A stretch of 64,000 bases of DNA from Collimonas arenae. GTDB taxonomy: Bacteria; Pseudomonadota; Gammaproteobacteria; Burkholderiales; Burkholderiaceae_D. The translations under genes and the position numbers were made by a program. Shown in pieces: positions 12,015 to 20,768 of this stretch. The notes below the pieces were generated by a model. That model worked only from the letters and a program-made list of their open reading frames with translations. It searched no databases and was not told where the DNA came from. The stretch spans positions 3,232,620-3,296,619 of the forward strand of contig NZ_CP013233.1 of NCBI RefSeq assembly GCF_001584165.1, written 5' to 3'. How positions within the stretch are numbered: position 1 is the stretch's first letter; each line of letters starts with the position of its first letter.

Positions 12015-13159
12015 ATGGCAATGGATCGCTTGTTTCGTCTGATGCGGGAGAAGGAAGCATCGGACATGTTCCTGGCACCCGGCTCGCCATTCATTTGAAG
12101 ATCAAGGGCCAGATGATTCCTGTCAATCAGCAGAACATGGATGCACATTCCATCCAGATGCTGTTGAAAGAAGTGGTGCCGTCGGAGCGCCTGCAGGAGC
12201 TGGACCGTGACAACGAATTGAATATCGGCTTGCCGATCCCCGATGTCGGCAGTTTCCGGCTGTCGGCATTCCGCCAGCGCGGCAGCATCTCGGCTGTGAT
12301 CCGCTATATCCCGATCGACATTCCTGCGTTTGAGGAATTGCGGCTGCCGCCGGCCCTGATCGAACTGATCGGCCGCAAGCGTGGCTTGCTGCTGGTGGTC
12401 GGCTCCACCGGCTCGGGCAAATCGACCACCATCGCCTCAATGCTCGATTACCGCAACAAGACCCAGACCGGCCACATCCTGACACTGGAAGATCCGATCG
12501 AATTCCTGTTCCACAATCATCGCTCGATCGTCAACCAGCGTGAAATCGGCAGCGATACCAACGACCTCAACGGGGCGCTGAAGAACGCATTGCGGCAGGC
12601 GCCGGACTGCATCCTGATCGGTGAAATCCGCGACAAGGCAACCATGTCGGCTGCCCTCGCCTATGCGCAATCGGGCCATTTGGTGGTATCGACGCTGCAT
12701 GCCAACAATACCTACCGCGCACTGAACCGGGTCATCAGTTTCTATCCTCTGGAAAATCGTCCGGCACTGCTGGAAGACCTGGCATCTACCCTGGCGGCGA
12801 TCGTTTCGCAACGCCTGGTGACAACGGTCGATGGCGACCGCACGCCGGCAGTCGAGATCATGCTCAATACCCGCCACGTGTCCGAATTGATCGAGGAAGA
12901 CAATATCAGCCAGATCAAGGAAGCGATGGAAAAAAGTCTGGCGCCCGGCTCGCAGACTTTCGAACAGGCCCTGATGGAGTTGATCGAGGAAGGCGTAATT
13001 ACCCAGGATGAAGCCCTGGCTCATGCGGATTCGCCGAGCAACCTGTACTGGCTGATCAACAACCATACACCGAACTCCAAGAAGAATGCAGCGCCGGTGG
13101 CGCCGGAGCCAGAAAAGGTGGAAGGCGCTACTTTCACTGAATTTACACTCGACCTGTAA
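12015..13159 (+). CDS. pilU: PilT/PilU-type twitching motility ATPase (one frameshift near the start)
   Basis: Hexameric ATPase family that powers retraction of type IV pili. A strong start is visible: GAGGAG at 12003-12008, six bases before ATG 12015, giving MAMDRLFRLMREKEASDMF. That frame ends after 27 codons, and the rest of the protein continues one frame over from about 12092. Adding one base at the CC of 12087-12088 restores PIHLKIKGQ, as in the family, and gives 381 residues in all. The remainder is intact: Walker A GSTGSGKSTTIA, LTLEDPIEFLF, Walker B CILIGEIRD and the His box VVSTLHANN. If the loss is real, translation could only restart at the TTG at 12095. PilU is favoured over PilT by the C-terminal length and MAMDRLF start. 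Its place inside the dap cluster is unusual functionally. Confidence 0.85.
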
Positions 13160-13177
13160 ACACATTATTCGAATCTC

Positions 13178-13205
13178 GGCGCCCTGGTCCCAAACCAGGT
13201 GCGCC
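13178..13205 (+). terminator. hairpin between pilU and yffB
   Basis: GGCGCCCTGGT pairs with ACCAGGTGCGCC around the loop CCCAA, with one mismatch. There is no T-run after it, so it may be a weak or factor-assisted terminator or an mRNA-stabilising hairpin. Confidence 0.35.
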
Positions 13206-13250
13206 ATCTGACCCACGGTCCCAACGACCGGCAGCTACTACTTTTTTCAT

Positions 13251-13604
13251 ATGGCAATTACCCTTTACGGCATCCCCAACTGCGACACAGTCAAGAAAGC
13301 CCGTACCTGGCTGGAAGAACAAGAGATCGCCTACACCTTTCACAATTTCAAGAAGGACGGCGTCAGCGCCGAACTGATCACTACCTGGCTGGCCGATGTT
13401 CCTTGGGACACGCTGGTCAACCGCAAAGGCACTACCTGGCGCGGCCTGTCGGAACAGCGCCGCAACAGCATCACGGACGGCATCAGCGCCACGCCGCTGA
13501 TGATGGAACTGCCATCGATCATCAAGCGTCCGGTGCTGTTTACCGGAAAGAATACTTACGTCGGTTTTTCGGATGCGTTGTATCAAGAGATATTCAGCCA
13601 ATAA
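13251..13604 (+). CDS. yffB: ArsC/Spx-family thioredoxin-fold protein YffB
   Basis: 117 residues. The thioredoxin-like ArsC fold is seen in ITLYGIPNCDTVKKARTWL, where the single Cys (residue 11) is the reactive thiol of the family, and in IIKRPVLF, the cis-Pro region. There is no CxxC. Members are glutaredoxin-like proteins resembling arsenate reductase; YffB itself has been reported to bind glutathione, and its cellular role is not settled. Adjacency to dapE, as in E. coli, supports YffB rather than a true arsenate reductase. The gene lies 50 bases upstream of dapE and probably shares its mRNA. Confidence 0.85.
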   Translation: MAITLYGIPNCDTVKKARTWLEEQEIAYTFHNFKKDGVSAELITTWLADVPWDTLVNRKGTTWRGLSEQRRNSITDGISATPLMMELPSIIKRPVLFTGKNTYVGFSDALYQEIFSQ

Positions 13605-13639
13605 TCGTCACGATAATCGTCGCAAAACAGAATCACTGA

Positions 13640-14809
<1,170 letters not shown>

Positions 14810-14828
14810 TCAACATCTGCGCCGCCAT

Positions 14829-14853
14829 GGCCGCCCGCTGGGGCGGCCTTATT
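14829..14853 (+). terminator. Rho-independent terminator after dapE
   Basis: GGCCGCCC at 14829-14836, loop GCTG, then GGGCGGCC at 14841-14848 and TTATTT. An eight-pair perfect GC stem placed 20 bases after the dapE stop codon. Confidence 0.8.
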
Positions 14854-15024
14854 TGCTAACAATTTGGCAAATAACAACAAAATCAAGGCCTTAGCCGCTT
14901 AGTTTCTCGGCCAAGGCACATCCGGACAGGCATTTCCGATAAAATCCGCCTGACACTTTTGCGACTGCAACTGAACCGCTCGTTCGAACAGTTGCCGCAT
15001 TCCCCTATTTTGATAATCCGCACC

Positions 15025-15909
15025 ATGACTCCAAATTCATTCACTACCATCCGCGACCTGCTGCGCTATGCGGTTACCCGTTTCAATACTGCCGGCCTGT
15101 TCTTCGGTCACGGCAGCAGTAACGCGCTGGATGAAGCCGCCTACCTGATCCTGCACACGCTGCGTCTGCCGCTCGACAAGATTGAACCGTTCTTCGATGC
15201 GCGCCTGCTGCCGCAAGAAGTCGAAGCTGTGTTGCAAGTCATCGAAAAACGCAGTACCGACCGCGTGCCCGCCGCCTACATCACCAATGAAGCATGGCTC
15301 GGTGAATATCGTTTCTACGTCGACCAGCGCGTGATCGTGCCGCGTTCGTTCATTGCCGAACTGATTCCCGACCACTTCTCGCCATGGCTACAGGACCCTG
15401 CCGAGGTCAGCAACATCCTGGAGCTGTGCACCGGCTCCGGCTGCCTGCCGATCATGCTGGCAGATGCCTTCCCGCTAGCGCATGTCGATACCGCCGACAT
15501 CTCGGCCGACGCCCTCGCCGTGGCAAAGCGCAATGTCGACGATTACGAATTGCAGGATCGCATCACGCTGATCGAATCCGACCTGTACAGCAAAGTGCCG
15601 AACAAGAAATACGACCTGATCGTTACCAACCCGCCATACGTCAACTCGGGTTCAATGGGCAAGCTGCCGCCGGAATACCTGCGCGAACCGCAGATCGCCC
15701 TGGCTGGCGGCGACGACGGCATGGATCTGGTGCGCAAGATCGTGGCCGGCGCCAAACAGCGCCTGACCGCCAACGGCATCCTCATCGTCGAAATCGGCAA
15801 TGAGCGCGCATTTGCCGAAGCCGCGTTCCCTGACCTGGAAATGACCTGGGTCTCAACCAGCGCCGGCGACGACATGGTGTTCCTGCTGACCGCAGATCAA
15901 TTGCCGTAA
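15025..15909 (+). CDS. prmB: ribosomal protein uL3 (L3) glutamine methyltransferase
   Basis: 294 residues from the ATG at 15025. SAM-dependent N5-glutamine methyltransferase of the HemK family. It shows the SAM-binding motif LELCTGSGCLPIML, then DISADALAVAKRN, and the catalytic NPPYVN that contacts the substrate glutamine amide. The N-terminal helical domain with HTLRLPLDKIEPFFDARL and the YRFYVDQRVIVPRS segment is typical of PrmB rather than PrmC. A reading from 14959 would add 22 residues unlike the family. It lies 215 bases after dapE, behind a terminator, so it should have its own promoter. Confidence 0.92.
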   Translation: MTPNSFTTIRDLLRYAVTRFNTAGLFFGHGSSNALDEAAYLILHTLRLPLDKIEPFFDARLLPQEVEAVLQVIEKRSTDRVPAAYITNEAWLGEYRFYVDQRVIVPRSFIAELIPDHFSPWLQDPAEVSNILELCTGSGCLPIMLADAFPLAHVDTADISADALAVAKRNVDDYELQDRITLIESDLYSKVPNKKYDLIVTNPPYVNSGSMGKLPPEYLREPQIALAGGDDGMDLVRKIVAGAKQRLTANGILIVEIGNERAFAEAAFPDLEMTWVSTSAGDDMVFLLTADQLP

Positions 15910-16020
15910 GCGCGTCGTCTTGGCCCAAACCTTTTTTCGTATGTTGTGTGCAGTCGTTGTGTCCAGTACATGCAGCTCCATCTCTACCGCCCATTTGGCA
16001 CCTTTAGCAGATAGTTATTA

Positions 16021-18033
16021 ATGATACGTTTCCAACAAGTTTCCCTGATGCGCGGCATCAAGCCTTTGCTCGATAATGTCGACGTCACCCTCAACCCGGG
16101 CGACAAGATCGGCCTTATCGGCGCCAACGGCGCCGGCAAATCAAGCCTGTTCGGCCTGCTGCGCGGGGAATTGCACGCCGACCAGGGCGAAATCGACTTT
16201 CCGTCGAAATGGCGCATGGCCTACGTAGCCCAGGAAACGCCTGCGCTGGATCGTCCCGCAATTGAATACGCGATTGACGGCGATGTCACGCTGCGTCGCC
16301 TGGAAGAAGAACTGGCGTTTCTGGAAAGCGAACCGGAAAGCAGTTCCAACGGCATCCTGATCGGCGAACTGTACAGCGCACTGGCCGACGCCGACGCCTA
16401 CACCGTGCGCTCGCGCGCGGAACAGCTGCTGACCGGTCTCGGCTTTTCGCTGGCGCAGATGGATCAACCGGTAGCCAGCTTCTCCGGCGGCTGGCGCATG
16501 CGCCTGAACCTGGCGCAAGCGCTGATGTGCCCTTCCGACCTGCTGCTGCTCGACGAACCAACCAACCACTTGGACCTGGACGCCATCATCTGGCTGGAAG
16601 ACTGGCTCAAGCGTTATCCCGGCACCCTGATCATCATCTCCCATGATCGCGATTTCCTGGACGGCGTGGTGAACGTCATCGTGCATATCGATGAGCGCAA
16701 GCTAAAACGCTACTCGGGCAACTATTCGTCGTTCGAACGCCAACGCTCGGCGCAGCTGGAACTGGCCGCCGGTACACTGGAAAAGCAGATGCGCCAGCGC
16801 GCCCATCTGGAATCCTTCATCAACCGCTTCAAGGCTCAGGCCAGCAAGGCTCGCCAGGCGCAAAGCCGAATGAAAGCGTTGGCCAAGATGGAAGAGCTGG
16901 CGCCGTTGCGCGCCGCTGCTGAGTTTTCGTTCGAATTCCGGGTACCGCTGAGCGCACCAAACCCGCTGCTGGTGATGGAAGACGTCAGCGCCGGCTATCG
17001 CACTGAAAGCGAAACCAGTCATGACGTCACTGAAAAAGTGATCGTCTCCGGCATCAATTTCTCGTTGCAGATCGGCCAACGCATCGGCCTGCTGGGCGTC
17101 AACGGCGCCGGTAAATCGACTTTCATCAAGACCATCGCCGAAGAGCTCAAACCGCTGCGTGGCGAGGCCCAGTTCGGCAAAGGCTTGTCGATCGGCTACT
17201 TCGCGCAGCACCAAGTGGAAATGCTGCGCCACGACGAATCGCCGCTGTGGCACATGGGGAAGATCGCGCCGACCGTGCGTGAACAGGAACTGCGCAATTT
17301 CCTTGGCAGCTTTAATTTCAACGGCACCATGGTAACCAGCTCGATCGCCCCCTTCTCCGGCGGCGAAAAAGCCCGCCTGGCGCTGGCGCTGATCGTCTGG
17401 CAGCGCCCTAACCTGCTGCTGCTGGATGAACCGACCAACCATCTGGACCTGGAAACCCGCGAGGCGCTGACCATGGCGCTGGCGCAGTTCGAAGGCACAT
17501 TGGTGCTGGTGTCACATGATCGCCATCTGTTGCGCGCCACTACCGACCAGTTCATCATTGTTGCCGACGGCAAGGTAGCGCCGTTCGACGGCGACCTCGA
17601 CGACTACAAGGACTGGCTGTTCAAGACCAAGCTGGCTGCCAAGAATGGCGCAGCCAATCTTACCGATGCCGCGGCATTGCCAAAAACCGGCAGCAAGGCA
17701 AAGATTGCCAGCGCCGTGGCTCCCGCAGCTGCGGTCGACAGCGCCGATCGACGTGAACAAAAACGCCAGGAAGCGGATGCCCGTCAAAAACTGGCAGCGC
17801 AGAAAAAGCCGATCGAAGCGCGTATCAAGCGACTCGACGAACAGATCGCCAAACGCAGCGCACAGAAGCATACTGTCGATACGCGCCTGGCCGATCCGGA
17901 AATCTACGACAAGGACAAGAAGAAAGAATTGGCTACGCTGCTGGCCGATCAGGCGTTTTATGCCAAGGAACTGACGCAACTGGAGGCGGAATGGCTGGAA
18001 CAGCAGGAAGCGCTGGAGCAGTTGGGCAACTAA
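16021..18033 (+). CDS. ABC-F family ATPase, YheS-like
   Basis: 670 residues, with no membrane domain. ABC-F proteins act on the ribosome rather than in transport. Two ATPase cassettes are seen: GANGAGKSSLFGLLRG with FSGGWRMRL and LLLLDEPTNHLDLDA, then GVNGAGKSTFIKTIAEEL with FSGGEKARLAL and LLLLDEPTNHLDLET. Between them is the charged linker (about residues 230-310), and a Lys/Glu/Ala-rich coiled coil ends the protein (about 580-665). The start MIRFQQVSLMRGIKPLLDNV and length resemble E. coli YheS (637 residues). Antibiotic resistance is not implied. The end overlaps the following gene's frame. Confidence 0.92.
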   Translation: MIRFQQVSLMRGIKPLLDNVDVTLNPGDKIGLIGANGAGKSSLFGLLRGELHADQGEIDFPSKWRMAYVAQETPALDRPAIEYAIDGDVTLRRLEEELAFLESEPESSSNGILIGELYSALADADAYTVRSRAEQLLTGLGFSLAQMDQPVASFSGGWRMRLNLAQALMCPSDLLLLDEPTNHLDLDAIIWLEDWLKRYPGTLIIISHDRDFLDGVVNVIVHIDERKLKRYSGNYSSFERQRSAQLELAAGTLEKQMRQRAHLESFINRFKAQASKARQAQSRMKALAKMEELAPLRAAAEFSFEFRVPLSAPNPLLVMEDVSAGYRTESETSHDVTEKVIVSGINFSLQIGQRIGLLGVNGAGKSTFIKTIAEELKPLRGEAQFGKGLSIGYFAQHQVEMLRHDESPLWHMGKIAPTVREQELRNFLGSFNFNGTMVTSSIAPFSGGEKARLALALIVWQRPNLLLLDEPTNHLDLETREALTMALAQFEGTLVLVSHDRHLLRATTDQFIIVADGKVAPFDGDLDDYKDWLFKTKLAAKNGAANLTDAAALPKTGSKAKIASAVAPAAAVDSADRREQKRQEADARQKLAAQKKPIEARIKRLDEQIAKRSAQKHTVDTRLADPEIYDKDKKKELATLLADQAFYAKELTQLEAEWLEQQEALEQLGN

Positions 18034-18902
18034 CGGCAAACCAGGAGAACGATGCCGGTCGACGCCTGCCCGCCACCTTGAGCATCATCGGCGGCGGCAA
18101 GCTCGGCCGCACTCTGGGCCGTCTGTGGCACACACAGAACAGCTTTACGCTGTTCGACATCCTGAACCGCTCCGCAAGCAGCGCACAACAGGCCAGCGCC
18201 TTCATCGGCGCCGGCACCGCGACCGCATCCTATGCCGATCTGCGCCCCGCCGATGTTTATCTACTCAGTGTCAGCGACGACCAAATTGCCGCTTGTTGCG
18301 CAGCCCTGGCTGCAGCCGGCAAACTACAGTCGGGCACTATCGTATTTCATTGCAGCGGCGCGTTGTCGTCGCTGGCACTGCAGGCCGCAATCGAACATGG
18401 TGCAGCCGTCGCCAGCATCCACCCGATCCGCAGTTTCGCAGATCCGCAGCAAGTAGCCGAACACTTCGCCGGCACCTGGTGCGGCAGCGAAGGCGACGAC
18501 GACGCCCTTGCCGTGCTCGGCCCGGCCTTCAGCGCCATCGGCGGGCATCTGGTGCCCATCCAGCGCGAGCAAAAGACGCTGTACCACGCTGCCGCCGTAT
18601 TTGCCTCCAATTATCTGGTAACGCTGATCGATGTCGCTCAGCAAGTCTATGCCGCCGCCGGCATTCCGCCTGAACTGGCGCTGAAACTGATCGAACCGCT
18701 GCTGTCCGAAAGCGCGGCCAATGCGTTCCGACTCGGCCCGGCCACTGCTCTGACCGGCCCTATCGCGCGTGGCGATGTCACTACTGTGGCGCGCCAGCAG
18801 CGGGCGCTGCAACAGCATCAACCTCATCTCGCCGAGCTTTACCGGCAGTTTGCTGAACTGACTACCAGCCTCGCCGCACGCAAGCAAAACAACAAGCCGT
18901 AA
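17991..18902 (+). CDS. Rossmann-like and DUF2520 domain protein
   Basis: Up to 303 residues. The N-terminal nucleotide-binding fold begins LSIIGGGKLGRTLGRLW and continues with YLLSVSDDQIAACCAAL and FHCSGALSSLAL; the C-terminal half (AAVFASNYLVTLIDVAQQVYA and following) is the all-helical DUF2520 domain. The fold resembles NADP-dependent dehydrogenases of the ketopantoate/6-phosphogluconate type, but no substrate is known. The start is uncertain. The open frame reaches back to an ATG at 17991 inside the ABC-F gene. A strong AGGAG plus ATG at 18052 is out of frame and stops after nine codons, and a TTG at 18078 lies just before the conserved domain. Confidence 0.8.
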   Translation: MAGTAGSAGAVGQLTANQENDAGRRLPATLSIIGGGKLGRTLGRLWHTQNSFTLFDILNRSASSAQQASAFIGAGTATASYADLRPADVYLLSVSDDQIAACCAALAAAGKLQSGTIVFHCSGALSSLALQAAIEHGAAVASIHPIRSFADPQQVAEHFAGTWCGSEGDDDALAVLGPAFSAIGGHLVPIQREQKTLYHAAAVFASNYLVTLIDVAQQVYAAAGIPPELALKLIEPLLSESAANAFRLGPATALTGPIARGDVTTVARQQRALQQHQPHLAELYRQFAELTTSLAARKQNNKP

Positions 18903-19185
18903 ATTGCGTAGAATCGCCAATAACTGATAATTATCTGCAATGCAAATACAATAAGTGCATATAGAGTAGAAAAACCATCATTTCACATTTGCAGGGAAGT
19001 CCGCTTAACATAGTCGTCACCACCACCTCACGAGGACCTTGAAAAACCGTAGCGAACGCTGCAAGGTTGGCAGCAGAAGTGACCACGACAGGGCGTAGCC
19101 GTACGAGAGTACGGTGAGCATCGCAGTGTCGAGATTGCAGCGTGCAGTAGGTTTTTCGTAATCCTATCCATCAAAGGGAAAAAAA
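18903..19185. other. intergenic region upstream of the amino-acid importer
   Basis: About 283 bases. The first part is AT-rich and may hold the importer promoter. A 117-base structured element (described separately) fills 19041-19157, and a purine-rich stretch AAAGGGAAAAAAA just before 19186 provides the ribosome site. Confidence 0.6.
19041..19157 (+). other. structured intergenic element with GNRA-capped stem (possible 5' leader RNA or repeat element)
   Basis: The two ends are near-complementary: GAAAAACC at 19041-19048 pairs with GGTTTTTC at 19150-19157, and ACGCTGCAA (19056-19064) pairs with TTGCAGCGT (19135-19143). Inside, CGACA (19086-19090) pairs with TGTCG (19127-19131), and the centre is a perfect hairpin CCGTAC-GAGA-GTACGG (19099-19114) capped by a GNRA tetraloop. 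The element ends 28 bases before the start codon of the binding-protein gene, so it would lie in its 5' leader if transcription starts upstream. I do not recognise it as a known riboswitch. It may equally be a member of a dispersed repeat family. Confidence 0.55.
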
Positions 19186-19989
19186 ATGACTACAGCACTG
19201 TCCAAACTAAGCAAGATTGCAGCGGCAATACTGATTACCGGCGTCACGCTAAATGCGTTCGCCGCCGATCTGCTGGATACCGTCAAAACGCGCGGCACCT
19301 TGAAAGTGGCGATGGAAGGCAACTATCCGCCATTCAACTTCAAGGATCAGAAGACTGGCGAGCTGACCGGCTTTGAAGTGGATGTCGCCAAATTGCTGGC
19401 GGCCAAGTTTGGCGTGAAAGCGGAGTTCACGACGACCGAATGGAGCGGTATCCTGGCGGGCCTCGGCGCCGGCAAATATGACGTGATCCTGAATCAGGTC
19501 GGCATTACCGAAGCACGTCAAAAGGCTTTCGATTTCTCCCAGCCTTACACGTACTCCAGCGCTCAGCTCATTGTCAGAAAAGACGAGAAACGCAGCTTCC
19601 CGACATTGGAGTCGCTGAAGGGCTTCAAACTCGGCTTGGGTCAAGGCACCAACTTTGAACAAAAGGCCAAGGCGGTTGCAGGGATTGATGTCAAAACCTA
19701 TCCTGGCTCGCCGGAATACCTGGCCGACCTGGCCAGTGGCCGCATCGATGCCGCATTGAACGATCGCCTGCTGGTCGGCTATCTGCTGAAGAGCTCCAAC
19801 CTGCCGTTGAAGGCTGGTGCGACCTTCGGCGACATCGACAAGATCGGCATCCCTTTCCAAAAAGGCAATCCGAAATTTGAAGCCGCCTTGAATAAGGCGC
19901 TGGACGATATCCAGAAAGACGGCAGCTTCAAGCAGGTTTCTTTCAAGTGGTTCGGTTTCGATGTCAGCAAAGCGCCATCAGCGCAGTAA
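19186..19989 (+). CDS. polar amino-acid ABC transporter, periplasmic binding protein
   Basis: 267 residues. A Sec signal peptide covers about residues 1-26 (KIAAAILITGVTLNAFAAD). The mature part is a family 3 solute-binding protein: GTLKVAMEGNYPPFNFKD, TGFEVDVAKLLAAKFG, GKYDVILNQVGITEARQKAFDF written here in pieces, and the hinge-proximal GLGQGTNFEQ. The family binds polar amino acids; overall similarity is to the cystine/diaminopimelate type (FliY/TcyJ), but the ligand cannot be fixed by eye. It is followed by a terminator and then by its likely permease; no ATPase gene is adjacent. Confidence 0.9.
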   Translation: MTTALSKLSKIAAAILITGVTLNAFAADLLDTVKTRGTLKVAMEGNYPPFNFKDQKTGELTGFEVDVAKLLAAKFGVKAEFTTTEWSGILAGLGAGKYDVILNQVGITEARQKAFDFSQPYTYSSAQLIVRKDEKRSFPTLESLKGFKLGLGQGTNFEQKAKAVAGIDVKTYPGSPEYLADLASGRIDAALNDRLLVGYLLKSSNLPLKAGATFGDIDKIGIPFQKGNPKFEAALNKALDDIQKDGSFKQVSFKWFGFDVSKAPSAQ

Positions 19990-20032
19990 TATCGCAGTCA
20001 CATGATTCGCGCTACACTTGCGTTAAACCAAA

Positions 20033-20062
20033 CATCCCCGCCCACTGCGGGGATGTTTTTTT
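20033..20062 (+). terminator. Rho-independent terminator after the binding-protein gene
   Basis: CATCCCCGC, loop CCACT, GCGGGGATG, then seven T. It lies between the binding-protein and permease genes. Partial read-through would give much more binding protein than permease, a common arrangement for ABC importers. Confidence 0.9.
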
Positions 20063-20098
20063 AAGCAAAAAAATCCGGCCCGCTTAATAGAAGACGAT

Positions 20099-20758
20099 AT
20101 GGAAATACTAGACTTGCTGCTGCAGGCAGCGCCGATCCTGTTCAAGGGCGTCGGCTATACCCTGGTGTTTGCAGTTGCATCCATGCTGGGTGGATTGCTG
20201 CTCGGCTTTCCATTGGCAATCGCACGTATCGTACCCTCGCGCTGGGCGCAATGGCCGGCCACCGCCTATGTCAGCCTGATGCGCGGCACGCCGTTGCTGG
20301 TACAAATCTTCGTGATTTATTACGGCCTGCCAAGCATCGGCATCAGTTTCTCGCCGTTGACTGCAGGTATCCTGGCGCTCAGCCTGAACGCCGGCGCTTA
20401 TCTGTCGGAAAGCCTGCGCGGCGCGATCCTCGGCGTACATAACGGCCAATGGTCGGCCAGTTACAGCCTCGGCCTCAACTATGGCCAAACATTGCGCTAT
20501 ATCGTGATTCCGCAGGCAATCCGCATTGCGGTGCCGTCAATGAGCAATACCCTCATCAGTCTGATCAAGGACACTTCGCTGGTATCGGTCATCACCGTGA
20601 CTGAACTGATGCTAGCCACCAAGGAAGTGATCGCCGTGACCTTTCGGCCACTCCCCTTGTACCTGGCCGCGGCGGCAGTCTACTGGTGCCTCAGCATATG
20701 TTTCGAACGCCTGCAGATCCGGCTGGAGCGCAAGCTGGGACAAGCGCACCGCAATTGA
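20099..20758 (+). CDS. polar amino-acid ABC transporter, permease
   Basis: 219 residues with about five hydrophobic helices. It is a HisM/GlnP-type inner membrane permease of the polar amino-acid importers. The ATPase-contact loop is visible in SASYSLGLNYGQTLRYIVIPQAIRIAVPS, given here only as the positions about residues 121-149 with the key Gly, Pro and Gln residues. The helix TPLLVQIFVIYYGLP matches the family's Q-x-x-x-x-Y-x-G-L-P pattern. It lies 109 bases after the binding-protein gene, past a terminator. The downstream gene, ppk, is convergent, so the ATPase subunit must be encoded elsewhere. Confidence 0.9.
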   Translation: MEILDLLLQAAPILFKGVGYTLVFAVASMLGGLLLGFPLAIARIVPSRWAQWPATAYVSLMRGTPLLVQIFVIYYGLPSIGISFSPLTAGILALSLNAGAYLSESLRGAILGVHNGQWSASYSLGLNYGQTLRYIVIPQAIRIAVPSMSNTLISLIKDTSLVSVITVTELMLATKEVIAVTFRPLPLYLAAAAVYWCLSICFERLQIRLERKLGQAHRN

Positions 20759-20768
20759 TTTGTCGTGC

